Positions 19,031 to 27,868 of a stretch of DNA of 64,000 nt are shown piece after piece. The translations under genes and the position numbers were made by a program. Within the stretch, counting starts at the first letter, position 1. Each line of letters starts with the position of its first letter. Below the pieces are notes generated by a model. It worked only from the letters and a program-made list of their open reading frames with translations, was not told where the DNA came from and did not search any database. The DNA comes from Mycolicibacterium rufum (GTDB lineage Bacteria; Actinomycetota; Actinomycetes; Mycobacteriales; Mycobacteriaceae), in the NCBI RefSeq assembly GCF_022374875.2, contig NZ_CP092427.2, positions 3,534,001-3,598,000 on the forward strand, read 5' to 3'.

Positions 19031-19146
19031 CCAGCCTCCCCCCTGCACTTTCGGCAACCCCCTCCTTGTCTACAGGTTATTCGAAGTGTCTGCGCCACGA
19101 TCGGTTTGGGTGTCGGGGCCCCCGCGCCGGCACACTGGTTAGTTGC

Positions 19147-19944
19147 TCAAGCAAGGACTTGGGCGTCGCGCCGGGCGAGCAGCACCTGGGGCCCGGTCAG
19201 CCCGCCGCGCAACTCGACGCGGATCGTCGGGTCGGCGTGCGCGGCCAGGGCCCGCAGCGCCGACGGGCTGTACGCCCGCAGCGAGCTGATGACGCCGTCG
19301 TGCACGAACGGCAGGAACGGCGCCAGCGGCACCATGGCCGCCAGCCGCATCAGGTGCAGCGGCGCCGGCGGCCGGGGCAGGTCGATGATCAACAGGGTGG
19401 CCGCGGCGCGGGTGCCCTCGGCGAGCACCCGTGCGGCCGCCGCCGGCGGCAGGTGGTGGAACGACAGCGCGAACACCGCGAGGTCGAACTCGCCGTCGGC
19501 GGCGTCGAGTGCCGTGGCGTCCATGTGCCGGACCGTCGCCCGGGGATGGGAGCCCAGGTCGCCGGCCGCGATCGCCGCCACCGAGGACGGCTCGACGTCG
19601 GTGACCGTGACGCGCGCCGACGGGTGCCACTCCAGCAGCCGGCGGGACAGGCCGCCGTGCCCGGCGCCTAGTTCGAGGATCCGCGGGTCGGCGACGTCGG
19701 CCACCGCGTCGAGCGCCAGCGCGGCGAACCGGTCGTGGTTGCCGAACACGCGCCCGGCCCAGTCGAGCGCCCGGATCACGCTGCGCTTGCGGGCGACGTC
19801 GGCGGGGGCATCGGACTCGCGGTCGAGGTACTCCTGCCGGTCGGTCTGCAGCAGACGGTCCAGGCATGATGCATTCGGTCCGCCGCGGGGCATCCGGTCG
19901 ATGTCGTCATCGGTGATCGCTGGCACACCCATGTGGTCCATCAT
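19147..19944 (-). CDS. Class I SAM-dependent methyltransferase
   Basis: A 265-residue cytoplasmic methyltransferase. Motif I is [16 protein letters not shown] (about residues 87-102), followed by the acidic [34 protein letters not shown] (post-I/II) and [10 protein letters not shown] (III). A hydrophobic stretch near [11 protein letters not shown] may contact a lipid-like substrate, but no substrate can be named. Two ATGs in tandem (19944 and 19941) follow GAGG; the first is used. It is divergent from glpK with only 25 bp between starts, so both promoters must overlap the opposite gene. A homologue beside glpK is remembered in other mycobacteria. Confidence 0.8.
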   Translation of the reverse strand: MMDHMGVPAITDDDIDRMPRGGPNASCLDRLLQTDRQEYLDRESDAPADVARKRSVIRALDWAGRVFGNHDRFAALALDAVADVADPRILELGAGHGGLSRRLLEWHPSARVTVTDVEPSSVAAIAAGDLGSHPRATVRHMDATALDAADGEFDLAVFALSFHHLPPAAAARVLAEGTRAAATLLIIDLPRPPAPLHLMRLAAMVPLAPFLPFVHDGVISSLRAYSPSALRALAAHADPTIRVELRGGLTGPQVLLARRDAQVLA

Positions 19945-19969
19945 GGACCTCTACCGAGAAGGAGCGCGC

Positions 19970-21487
19970 GTGGCCGATTTCGTGGCAGCCATCGACCAGG
20001 GCACCACCAGCACCCGGTGCATGATCTTCGACCACGACGGAGCCGAGGTGGGACGCCATCAGCTCGAGCACGAGCAGATCCTGCCGAAGGCGGGCTGGGT
20101 GGAGCACAATCCCGTCGAGATCTGGGAGCGCACCGGGTCGGTGCTGGCCACGGCGCTGAACTCGACCAAGCTCTCCACCACCGACCTGGCGGCGCTCGGC
20201 ATCACCAACCAGCGCGAGACGTCGCTGGTGTGGAACCGGCGAACGGGACGGCCGTACCACAACGCGATCGTCTGGCAGGACACCCGCACCGACCGGATCG
20301 CCTCGGCGCTCGACCGCGACGGCCGCGGGGACGTCATCCGGCGCAAGGCCGGTCTGCCGCCGGCCACCTACTTCGCCGGCGGCAAGGTGCAGTGGATCCT
20401 CGACAACGTCGACGGGGTGCGCGCCGACGCCGAGAAGGGCGACGCGATCTTCGGCACCACCGACACCTGGGTGCTGTGGAACCTGACCGGCGGGCACCGC
20501 GGCGGCGTGCACGTCACCGACGTCACGAACGCCAGCCGCACCATGCTGATGAACCTGGAGACCCTCGACTGGGACGACGAACTGCTGTCGTTCTTCGGGA
20601 TCCCGCGCCAGATGCTGCCCGAGATCCGCCCGTCGTCGGTCACCGATCCCTTCGGCACGACACTCGACACCGGACCCGCCGACGGCGAGATCCCGATCAC
20701 CGGCATCCTCGGCGACCAGCAGGCCGCGATGGTCGGCCAGGTGTGCCTGGACGTCGGCGAGGCCAAGAACACCTACGGCACCGGCAACTTCCTGCTGCTC
20801 AACACCGGCGAGAAGATCGTCCGCTCCGACAACGGCCTGCTGACCACGGTCTGCTACCAGTTCGCGGACGCGAAGCCGGTGTACGCGCTGGAGGGCTCGA
20901 TCGCGGTGACCGGCTCGGCGGTGCAATGGTTGCGCGACCAGCTCGGCATCATCAGCGGCGCCTCGCAGAGCGAGGCGCTGGCCCGTCAGGTCGAGGACAA
21001 CGGCGGCGTCTACTTCGTTCCCGCGTTCTCCGGGCTGTTCGCGCCGTACTGGCGCTCCGACGCCCGCGGCGCGATCGTCGGGCTGTCCCGCTACAACACC
21101 AACGCCCACGTCGCCCGCGCCACCCTCGAGGCGATCTGCTACCAGAGCCGCGACGTCGTCGACGCGATGGAGGCCGACTCCGGCGTGCACCTCGAGGTGC
21201 TCAAGGTCGACGGCGGCATCACCGCCAACGACCTGTGCATGCAGATCCAGGCCGACGTGCTCGGCGTCGACGTGGTGCGCCCGCAGGTCGCCGAGACCAC
21301 CGCGCTCGGCGCCGCCTACGCGGCGGGGCTGGGCGTCGGGTTCTGGGACGGACCGGAGGACCTGCGCGCCAACTGGCAGGAAGGCAAGCGCTGGAGCCCG
21401 GACTGGTCCGACGAGCAGCGCTCCGACGGCTACGCGGGCTGGCAGAAGGCCGTGCAGCGCACCCTCGACTGGGTCGACGTCGATTAG
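19970..21487 (+). CDS. glpK: Glycerol kinase GlpK
   Basis: A 505-residue FGGY-family kinase that phosphorylates glycerol to sn-glycerol 3-phosphate in the cytosol. It shows the N-terminal ATPase loop [10 protein letters not shown] (about 7-16), GITNQRET (about 78-85), the substrate block IVWQDTRT and the second FGGY signature near residue 347 ([18 protein letters not shown]). Length is typical for GlpK. The GTG start has AGAAGGAG 6 bases upstream. The gene stands alone: no glpD or glpF follows, and its TAG overlaps the stop of convergent prfC. Nothing unusual is seen in the active-site segments. Confidence 0.96.
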   Translation: MADFVAAIDQGTTSTRCMIFDHDGAEVGRHQLEHEQILPKAGWVEHNPVEIWERTGSVLATALNSTKLSTTDLAALGITNQRETSLVWNRRTGRPYHNAIVWQDTRTDRIASALDRDGRGDVIRRKAGLPPATYFAGGKVQWILDNVDGVRADAEKGDAIFGTTDTWVLWNLTGGHRGGVHVTDVTNASRTMLMNLETLDWDDELLSFFGIPRQMLPEIRPSSVTDPFGTTLDTGPADGEIPITGILGDQQAAMVGQVCLDVGEAKNTYGTGNFLLLNTGEKIVRSDNGLLTTVCYQFADAKPVYALEGSIAVTGSAVQWLRDQLGIISGASQSEALARQVEDNGGVYFVPAFSGLFAPYWRSDARGAIVGLSRYNTNAHVARATLEAICYQSRDVVDAMEADSGVHLEVLKVDGGITANDLCMQIQADVLGVDVVRPQVAETTALGAAYAAGLGVGFWDGPEDLRANWQEGKRWSPDWSDEQRSDGYAGWQKAVQRTLDWVDVD

Positions 21488-23103
21488 TCCTCGGCGGCGA
21501 CCAGCGAGCGCAGGCTCACCGTCGGGTTCTCCCGCGCCACGTTCTCCAGGCGCCACTTCGTGGAGAACACCGCCAGCAGCACGCCGTCGGTGCGGGTGAA
21601 CACCTCCACCGAGGCCAGCTTCTGCAGCGTCTCGGCGCCGTCCGGATCGCAGACCCGGGCCACGGTGTAGGGCAGCCCCTCGAGCGCGACCGGGGCGCCG
21701 AACTCGGTCGCCATCCGGTGGCTGGCCACCTCGAACTGCATCGGGCCCACCGCTGCCAGCACTGGGGCCTGATCGCCGCGGCGGTCCGAACGCAGCACCT
21801 GCACCACGCCCTCTTGGTCCAACTGCTCGATGCCCTTGCGGAACTGCTTGTGCTTGCTGGGATCCGTGCCGCGGGCGACCGCGAAGTGTTCCGGCGAGAA
21901 GCTCGGGATCGGCGGGTACTCGACGGCGACGTCGGCGTAGAGCGTGTCGCCCGGGCGCAGCGCCGCGGCGTTGGCGAGCCCGATCACGTCCCCCGGCCAG
22001 GCGGTGTCCAGCGTGGAACGCTGCTGGCCGAACACCGACTGCGCGTACTTGGTGACGAACGGCTTGCCGGTGGTGGCGTGGGTCAGCACGTCACCGCGTT
22101 CGAAGGTGCCCGAACACACCCGGGCGTACGCGATCCGGTCCCGGTGGGCGGAGTCCATACCGGCCTGCACCTTGAACACGAACGCGCTGAACGGCGCCGT
22201 CGCCTCGCGGCGGTTGCCGTCGACGTCGAGCGCGCCGCTGGGCGGGGGCGCCAGTTCGGCGAGCACGTCGAGCAACTGGTTGACGCCGAAGTTCAGCGCG
22301 GCCGAGGTGAACAGCACCGGCGTGGAGCTGCAGTCGCGGAACGTCTCCGGGTCGAAGTCCGCGTCGTCGGCCGACAGCAGTTCGGACTCCTCGACCGCGG
22401 TGTCCCAGTCGACACCCGCGGCTTTGTGCGCGGCGTCCGGCGCGAGGTGTTCCTCGGGTGCCGCGGTGGCGCCGCCCGCGGTGCGGGTGTAGCGGATGAA
22501 CATGCCGGTGCGGCGGTCCAGCACGCCCTGGAAGTCACCGGCGATGCCGACCGGCCACGTCAGCGGCGTGGGCTTGAGCCCGATGCGCTCGTTGATCTCG
22601 TCCATCAGCTCCAGCGCGTGCCGGCCCGGCCGGTCCCACTTGTTGATCACCGTGATGATCGGGATCCGGCGGTGCCGGCACACCTGAAAGAGCTTGAGCG
22701 TCTGCGGTTCCAGGCCCTTGGCCGCGTCGATCAGCATCACCGCGGAATCGACCGCGGTGAGCACCCGGTAGGTGTCCTCGGAGAAGTCGGCGTGGCCCGG
22801 GGTGTCGAGCAGGTTGATCACGCAGGTGTTGCCTGCCTGCGTCGTGTACGGGAACTGCAGCGCCGTCGAGGTGATCGAGATACCGCGCGCCTTCTCCATC
22901 TCCATCCAGTCCGACACCGTGGCGCGCCGGCCCGCCTTGCCGTGGATGGCGCCGGCCTCGGTGATCGCCTTGGCATGGAGCACCAGCGCCTCGGTGAGCG
23001 TGGACTTGCCGGCGTCGGGGTGGCTGATGACGGCGAACGTGCGCCGACGGCCCGCCTCGGCCGACAGCAGGTCGGGTTTGGCGCTGGCGGTTGAGGTCGT
23101 CAT
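21484..23103 (-). CDS. prfC: Peptide chain release factor 3 (RF3)
   Basis: A 539-residue translational GTPase that removes RF1/RF2 from the ribosome after termination. G1 is SHPDAGKST (27-35), G3 [14 protein letters not shown] (about 99-112) and G4 INKWDRPGR (about 153-161). RF3-specific switch and domain II/III features ([28 protein letters not shown]) distinguish it from EF-G. The ATG is the natural start because the G1 loop falls at its usual position. It is convergent with glpK (4 bp overlap of stops) and followed on the same strand by the aldo/keto reductase gene's opposite end only after 63 bp upstream of its own start. Confidence 0.95.
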   Translation of the reverse strand: MTTSTASAKPDLLSAEAGRRRTFAVISHPDAGKSTLTEALVLHAKAITEAGAIHGKAGRRATVSDWMEMEKARGISITSTALQFPYTTQAGNTCVINLLDTPGHADFSEDTYRVLTAVDSAVMLIDAAKGLEPQTLKLFQVCRHRRIPIITVINKWDRPGRHALELMDEINERIGLKPTPLTWPVGIAGDFQGVLDRRTGMFIRYTRTAGGATAAPEEHLAPDAAHKAAGVDWDTAVEESELLSADDADFDPETFRDCSSTPVLFTSAALNFGVNQLLDVLAELAPPPSGALDVDGNRREATAPFSAFVFKVQAGMDSAHRDRIAYARVCSGTFERGDVLTHATTGKPFVTKYAQSVFGQQRSTLDTAWPGDVIGLANAAALRPGDTLYADVAVEYPPIPSFSPEHFAVARGTDPSKHKQFRKGIEQLDQEGVVQVLRSDRRGDQAPVLAAVGPMQFEVASHRMATEFGAPVALEGLPYTVARVCDPDGAETLQKLASVEVFTRTDGVLLAVFSTKWRLENVARENPTVSLRSLVAAED

Positions 23104-23166
23104 GATGACGCCGATTTTATTGCCGGGGGCCGCGAAACGAAGAATCGCTCCCGCGCAGGCTGCGGC

Positions 23167-24039
23167 TCACGCCGCGGCGTCGAGGGCCTGTTTGGTCTCC
23201 GCATCGAGTTCGATCTGCGCGACGGCCGTGTTCTCCTCGAGGTGCGCCACCGACGACGTACCCGGGATCAGCAGCACATTGGGCGCCACGCTCAGCGTCC
23301 ATGCCAGCGCGATCTGGGCCGGGGTGCGCCCGAGTTTCTCGGCCTCAGCGCGCACGGCCGGGTGCCCGAGCACCGGGTTGTCGGCGTGGAAGGCCGAGCC
23401 CAGCGGGAAGAACGGGACGAACGCGATGCCGCGCTCGGTGCACAGGTCCAGCACCGGCTGCGAGGTCCGGTCGACCAGGTTGTAGGCGTTCTGCACGGTC
23501 GCGATCTCGGTGCGCTCGAGCGCGATCTGCAGGTGCTCCACGGAGACGCTGCTCAGCCCGATCCCGTCGATGAGCCCTTCGTCGCGGGCGGCGATCATCG
23601 CGTCGAGCTGACGGTCGAACAGCGCACGGTCGACGGGGCCGACCGCGTTCGGATCGCCGGAATGGATGCGGAGATTGACCGCGGCCAGCCGGTCGGTGCC
23701 CAGGGTGGCGAGGTTCTGCTCGATGTCGGCACGCAGCTCGTCGGGCTGCTGGGCGGGCGTCCAGTTCCCCTCGGCGTCACGGCGGGCGCCGACCTTGCTC
23801 ACCAGCGCCAGATCGGCGGGGTAGGGGTGCAGGGCCTCGCGGATCAGGTCGTTCGCGACGTCGGGGCCGTAGAACTGGGCGGTGTCGATGTGGTTGATGC
23901 CGAGTTGCGGGACCCGCTGCAGCACCGCGATGGCCTGGTCGTGATCGCGGGGCGGGCCGAACACCCCGGGCCCGGGAAGCTGCATGGCGCCGAACCCGAC
24001 GCGGCCGACGGTGTGCGAGCCGAGCGCAAAACTGTCCAT
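23167..24039 (-). CDS. Aldo/keto reductase
   Basis: A 290-residue NADPH-dependent (beta/alpha)8 oxidoreductase. The catalytic tetrad is readable: Asp and Tyr in NHIDTAQFYGPD (about 50-62), Lys in LALVSKVGARRD, and His in AAVNLRIHSG. The C-terminal cofactor loop is LLIPGTSSVAHLEEN. Substrates are probably reactive carbonyls. ATG 24039 is used; GTG 24054 would add five residues. A 20 bp hairpin ends 20 bp upstream of the start, so this gene seems insulated from the padR gene behind it and has almost no room for a leader. Confidence 0.88.
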   Translation of the reverse strand: MDSFALGSHTVGRVGFGAMQLPGPGVFGPPRDHDQAIAVLQRVPQLGINHIDTAQFYGPDVANDLIREALHPYPADLALVSKVGARRDAEGNWTPAQQPDELRADIEQNLATLGTDRLAAVNLRIHSGDPNAVGPVDRALFDRQLDAMIAARDEGLIDGIGLSSVSVEHLQIALERTEIATVQNAYNLVDRTSQPVLDLCTERGIAFVPFFPLGSAFHADNPVLGHPAVRAEAEKLGRTPAQIALAWTLSVAPNVLLIPGTSSVAHLEENTAVAQIELDAETKQALDAAA

Positions 24040-24058
24040 GCCTTCTGTGTACACGGAT

Positions 24059-24101
24059 CCGGCGCGATTTCTTCCCCGGGTCGGGGAGGAAATCGCGCCG
24101 G
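24059..24101 (-). terminator. Strong hairpin downstream of padR
   Basis: Two 20-base arms (24059-24078 and 24082-24101) pair with a single G-U wobble around a 3-base loop. The hairpin begins 5 bp after the stop of the minus-strand padR gene and ends 20 bp before the aldo/keto reductase start, so it should end the padR transcript. No T-run follows. It could alternatively act as an attenuator in a padR-reductase readthrough transcript. Confidence 0.7.
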
Positions 24102-24106
24102 ACGGG

Positions 24107-24817
24107 TCAGTCCTCGCCGAGGACCTGGTAGATCTCGCGGCGGGCGGTGTTGACGATCTCGACGATGCGCTGCTGCTGTTCGGTGCTCGCGGCGTGCGCG
24201 GACTGCGCGACCGCGCCCATCAGCTGGCCCACGGCGCTGCGCAGGCCCATCGCGGTGGGGTCGGCGCCCTCGGTGATCTCGTCCCACGGCGGGGTCTCGA
24301 TCTTCCCGGCGGCGGCACGCCCGTCGTCGGTCAGCTCGAAGAGCTTCTTGCTGCCCTCGGATTCGGTGGCCACCAGCAGGCCCTCGTCGACCAGCAGTTG
24401 CAGGGTGGGATACACCGAGCCGGGGCTGGGCTTCCACAGTTGCTGGCTGCGCTCGTCGATCTCCTGGATCATCTCGTAGCCGTGCATCGGCCGTTCGGTC
24501 AGCAGGGTGAGGATCGCCGCGCGCACGTCGCCGCGTCGACCGCGGCCACCGCCGCGTCGTCCGCCGCCGCGTCCGCCGGGCCCGAAGCCGAAGCCGGGGC
24601 CGAAACCGCCGCCCGGGCCGAACCCGGGACCGGGGCCGAAACCGCCGAAGCCCGGGCCGAATCCGGCCTGACCGCGGTGCTCGCGCAGGTGGTCACGGAA
24701 CTCGCGCCGGGCGGCCCGGCGGTGCTCGTGCAGGGCGCGACGCTGCTGGGGGCCGAAGCCGAAGCCGAAGCCGCGCCCCTCGAAAGGGTGTTCCGGGGGT
24801 GTGAAAGGGGTGTTCAT
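24107..24817 (-). CDS. PadR-family regulator with Gly/Phe-rich N-terminal extension
   Basis: A 236-residue repressor. The C-terminal half carries the PadR winged helix: DVRAAILTLLTERPMHGYEMIQEI (about 108-131), then SPGSVYPTLQLLVDEGLL with the recognition helix and wing, and a helical dimerisation tail. The first 105 residues are low complexity: an Arg/His-rich helix followed by repeated GFGPGFG units and a Gly/Arg stretch, which looks disordered and may bind nucleic acid. ATG 24817 follows AGGAGA at proper spacing. The upstream 80 bp hold a nested palindrome, a likely autoregulatory operator. A second PadR gene lies upstream on the same strand. Confidence 0.85.
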   Translation of the reverse strand: MNTPFTPPEHPFEGRGFGFGFGPQQRRALHEHRRAARREFRDHLREHRGQAGFGPGFGGFGPGPGFGPGGGFGPGFGFGPGGRGGGRRGGGRGRRGDVRAAILTLLTERPMHGYEMIQEIDERSQQLWKPSPGSVYPTLQLLVDEGLLVATESEGSKKLFELTDDGRAAAGKIETPPWDEITEGADPTAMGLRSAVGQLMGAVAQSAHAASTEQQQRIVEIVNTARREIYQVLGED

Positions 24818-24859
24818 CGTTGTCTCCTGATGTCGGGGAGGAAGCACGGATCGCGCTTC

Positions 24860-24890
24860 CGATACGTTGACGATATATCGAAAACTATCG
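24860..24890. promoter_or_regulatory. Nested palindromic operator upstream of padR
   Basis: The sequence reads CGATA, 6 bases, CGATATATCG, 5 bases, TATCG: a perfect 10 bp palindrome flanked by outer half-sites of the same sequence. It is the only AT-rich patch nearby and lies 43 bp before the padR start, in the right place for autoregulation. Binding is inferred; the other PadR protein is an alternative ligand. Confidence 0.55.
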
Positions 24891-24901
24891 GGATGCAACG
24901 T

Positions 24902-25438
24902 TCATTTCCGGCGGCGGTCCATCCGGGTGAGGACATCGCGCGCCCACTCGGCCTGCATGGCGTTGAGGCGCAGGCCGTAATCGAGCGCCGCCAGGGCGAA
25001 GAACGCGTCGTCGTCGACGGGAGACGAATCGGTCAGTCCGACGGTGTCGCGCAGGTCGGCGAGCCGGGCGATCTCCGCCCGGGACTGCTCGACGGTCTCC
25101 TCGAGGTGCTGTCGCGCCTGGCGCTCCGGAATCTGGCCGAGGAGGAACACCCGGAGCAGCGAGGCGCTGCGGAACGGCGGATCCTCGCCCGGGTCGGCCA
25201 TCCAGCGGCGCAGTTCAGCACGCCCCGGCGCGGTGATGCGGTACACCTTGCGACCGCGCGGACCGATGTCGCAGACCTCGATGAGGCCGGCGTCGGCGAG
25301 TTTGTTCAGTTCGGAGTACAGCTGGCTCTGGGTGGCGGGCCACACGTTGGCCATCGAGTTCTCGAACAGCTTGAGCAGGTCGTAGCCGCTACCGGGCCGC
25401 TGAGCCAGCAGGCCGAGTGCCGCCATCCGAAGACTCAT
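24902..25438 (-). CDS. PadR-family transcriptional regulator
   Basis: A 178-residue compact PadR/Vir-type protein. The winged helix is MAALGLLAQRPGSGYDLLKLFE (about 5-26) and WPATQSQLYSELNKLADAGLIEV (about 33-55), followed by a basic wing GPRGRKVYRIT and a long helical Vir-like C-terminal dimerisation segment. It is divergent from the carotenoid oxygenase, with 92 bp containing two perfect palindromes between them, so it probably controls that gene and itself. It is same-strand with the other PadR gene, whose operator lies just after this stop. Confidence 0.88.
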   Translation of the reverse strand: MSLRMAALGLLAQRPGSGYDLLKLFENSMANVWPATQSQLYSELNKLADAGLIEVCDIGPRGRKVYRITAPGRAELRRWMADPGEDPPFRSASLLRVFLLGQIPERQARQHLEETVEQSRAEIARLADLRDTVGLTDSSPVDDDAFFALAALDYGLRLNAMQAEWARDVLTRMDRRRK

Positions 25439-25462
25439 GGCGGCATCGTAAGCGCTGACCTT

Positions 25463-25520
25463 CCACTAGTGGAGGATCACGCGACAATCCACCATTGACA
25501 TGTCACTTATGGAATGTCAC
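25463..25520. promoter_or_regulatory. Palindromes in the padR / carotenoid oxygenase divergent promoter
   Basis: CCACTAGTGG (25463-25472) and TGACATGTCA (25496-25505) are perfect 10 bp palindromes. The second contains the ACATGT core resembling PadR half-sites. TGTCAC also recurs directly at 25501-25506 and 25515-25520. They lie between the starts of the PadR regulator and the carotenoid oxygenase, the expected place for an operator. Confidence 0.5.
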
Positions 25521-25530
25521 GCTGAGACGC

Positions 25531-26865
25531 ATGACCGAGATCGAGACCGAGCAGCGCAACCTGCCCGGCGAAGGCGACTTCTACCGCACCGGAAATTACG
25601 CACCCGTTCCTGCCGAACTCACCGAGTTCGATCTGACCGTCGACGGCGCGATCCCGCCCGAGCTGGACGGGTGGTACCTGCGCAACGGGCCGAACCCGCG
25701 CGCCGGAACCGGCCACTGGTTCACCGGGGACGGCATGATCCACGGCGTGCGCATCGAGGGCGGCCGAGCGGCCTGGTACCGCAACCGCTGGGTGCGCACC
25801 GACAGCTTCGACGACCCGTTCCCGCTCTACCGCGAGGACGGCACGCGCAACCTGCGCTCGAGCGTGGCCAACACCCACGTCGTCAACCACGCAGGCAGGA
25901 CCCTCGCGCTCGTCGAATCCTCACTGCCGTACGAGATCAGCAACGACCTCGAGACGATCGGCGCCTACGATTTCGACGGCAGGCTCTTTGACGCGATGAC
26001 CGCGCACCCCAAGATCTGCCCCACCACAGGGGAATTGCACTTCTTCGGCTACGGCAACCTGTTCGAGCCGCACGTCACCTACCACCGGGCCGACGCGTCC
26101 GGGGCGCTGGTGGTCGACCGGCCGCTGCAGGTGCCGGCGCTGACGATGATGCACGACTTCGCGCTGACCGCGAATCACGTGGTGTTCATGGATCTTCCGA
26201 TCGTGTTCGACGCCGAGGCGGCCATGAGCGGCGGCATGCCCTACCGCTGGGACGACGACTACGGGGCACGTTTCGGGGTGATGCGCCGCGACGACCCGTT
26301 CGCCGAGGTGCGGTGGTTCGACATCGACCCGTGCTACATCTTCCACGTGGTCAACGCCCACGAGGCGGGGGACGTGCTCACCGTGCAGGCGGTCCGCTAC
26401 CCCGAATTGTGGCGTCACGACGGTGGTTTCGACGCCCAGGCCGTGATGTGGACGTATGCGATCGATCTGCGGCGCGGCACCGTCACCGAGTCGCAACTCG
26501 ACGACCGCGCCGTGGAGTTCCCGCGGATCGACGACCGTCTCGCGACGCTGCCGGCCCGGTACTCGGTGTCGGTCGGTAAGGCCAGCCTGGTCCGGCACGA
26601 CCTCGTGACCGGCGAGGCGGCCGTGCACCGCTTCGGGACGGCGACCTCGCCCGGCGGGCCGGGGGAGGCGGTGTTCGTGCCGTCGACCTCGGGTCCGGCC
26701 GGCGAGACCAGCGGCTGGTATCTGGCCTACGTCTACGACCCCGCGCGCGACGGCAGCGACCTGGTGATCCTCGACGCGTCCGACTTCACCGGTCCGCCGG
26801 TCGCCAGAATCGCTCTGCCGCAGCGGGTTCCGTACGGCTTCCACGGGAACTGGATTCCCGCCTGA
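25531..26865 (+). CDS. Carotenoid cleavage oxygenase family protein
   Basis: A 444-residue non-haem iron dioxygenase of the carotenoid/stilbene cleavage family, which splits polyene or stilbenoid double bonds. The four iron-ligand histidines are visible: His159 (AHPKIC), His208 (MMHDF), His272 (IFHVVNAHE) and His438 in the C-terminal FHGNWIPA. The N-terminal signature GWYLRNGPNPR is intact, and length is close to the usual 450-500. It is divergent from a PadR gene and overlaps the convergent AraC gene by 80 bp. A homologue (Rv0654) exists in M. tuberculosis; the natural substrate here is unknown. Confidence 0.9.
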   Translation: MTEIETEQRNLPGEGDFYRTGNYAPVPAELTEFDLTVDGAIPPELDGWYLRNGPNPRAGTGHWFTGDGMIHGVRIEGGRAAWYRNRWVRTDSFDDPFPLYREDGTRNLRSSVANTHVVNHAGRTLALVESSLPYEISNDLETIGAYDFDGRLFDAMTAHPKICPTTGELHFFGYGNLFEPHVTYHRADASGALVVDRPLQVPALTMMHDFALTANHVVFMDLPIVFDAEAAMSGGMPYRWDDDYGARFGVMRRDDPFAEVRWFDIDPCYIFHVVNAHEAGDVLTVQAVRYPELWRHDGGFDAQAVMWTYAIDLRRGTVTESQLDDRAVEFPRIDDRLATLPARYSVSVGKASLVRHDLVTGEAAVHRFGTATSPGGPGEAVFVPSTSGPAGETSGWYLAYVYDPARDGSDLVILDASDFTGPPVARIALPQRVPYGFHGNWIPA

Positions 26866-27787
26866 TCGCGCGCCGGTGCGCGTGCGGGCTGACGCCGTGG
26901 ACCCGTTTGAACGCGGTGCTCAGCGCGAACGGGCTGCCGTAGCCGACCTGCCGGGCCACCGCGGCCACCGTCGCGCCGGAGCGCAGCAGGTCGGCGGCCA
27001 GCGCCAGCCGCCAGCCCGTGAGGAAGGCGATCGGGGGTTCGCCGACCTGATCGGCGAACCGGCGCGCGAACGCCGCCCGTGAGCAGCCCACCGCGGCGGC
27101 CAGACTCGCCACCGTCCAGGGGTGAGTCGGGTTGTGGTACATCAGTTTCAGGGCCGGTCCGACGAGGGCGTCCTGTTCGGCCGCCCACCATGTCGGCGCG
27201 GTGTCCCCGCGGTCGAACCAGGCCCGCACCGCCGCGATGAGCAACAGGTCCAGCAGCCGATCCAGGTAGGCCTCCTGGCCCGGCCCGTCCCGCCCGGCCT
27301 CGTCGGACAGCATGCCGACCAACGGGGTGTCCCAGTCGTCGGCGCGCAGCACCGCCACCGCGGGCAGCGCGTCGAGCAGGCGGGCGCCGACGGCGCTGTG
27401 CCCTTGGTAGGCGCCGATCACCGACCGGCAGGAGCCCGCGGGGCTGTTGCCCCACGTGCGCACGCCCAGTGCCATCTCGAAGCGCAGGTCGTCACCGGCC
27501 ACCGTGGTGCACCGCTGGCCGGGATGGATGACGATCATCGGCGGGGTACGAGGATCGTCGGCGTAGACGTAGTGCTCGGTGCCGCGCGTCAGCGCGAGGT
27601 CGCCGGCCTGCAGCCACACCGTGTTTCCGTCGTCGGGGACGATGGCCGCCCGGCCGTGGGTCTGGCAGATGACGGTCAGCGGCGCCTCGTCGCGGATGCG
27701 CATCGACCACGGCGGATCCAGCCGCATCCGCAGCACGAACGCCCCGCGCGCACGGACGCCGTCGAGCAGTCCGGCCACCGCGTCCAT
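26786..27787 (-). CDS. AraC-family regulator with cupin-like sensor domain
   Basis: A 333-residue AraC-type regulator. The N-terminal half is a cupin_6-like domain (VICQTHGRAAIV, GDLALTRGTEHYVYADD), and the C-terminal half has two HTH motifs (WTVASLAAAVGCSRAAFARRF and GATVAAVARQVGYGSPFALSTAFKRVHGVSPHAHRR). The last 26 residues, beyond the HTH core, are read from DNA that also encodes the end of the carotenoid oxygenase on the other strand. The start ATG lacks a clear ribosome-binding site. It is divergent from the DUF1772 gene, the usual AraC arrangement, so that gene is the likely target. Confidence 0.87.
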   Translation of the reverse strand: MDAVAGLLDGVRARGAFVLRMRLDPPWSMRIRDEAPLTVICQTHGRAAIVPDDGNTVWLQAGDLALTRGTEHYVYADDPRTPPMIVIHPGQRCTTVAGDDLRFEMALGVRTWGNSPAGSCRSVIGAYQGHSAVGARLLDALPAVAVLRADDWDTPLVGMLSDEAGRDGPGQEAYLDRLLDLLLIAAVRAWFDRGDTAPTWWAAEQDALVGPALKLMYHNPTHPWTVASLAAAVGCSRAAFARRFADQVGEPPIAFLTGWRLALAADLLRSGATVAAVARQVGYGSPFALSTAFKRVHGVSPHAHRRAIRRESSSRGSRTEPAAAERFWRPADR

Positions 27788-27868
27788 GGTGGGCAGCGTA
27801 GACGCTCGATGATGCTCTCGGCACGCTCGACGATGGATCGTCTCGATCCGGTGGTCTTGACTCGGGGG

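Noticed and set aside
17447..19969. The long plus-strand frame extending glpK upstream across the kinase gene
   Set aside because: GlpK homology starts at GTG 19970 with a good ribosome-binding site; the upstream part is antisense to the kinase and has no recognisable fold.
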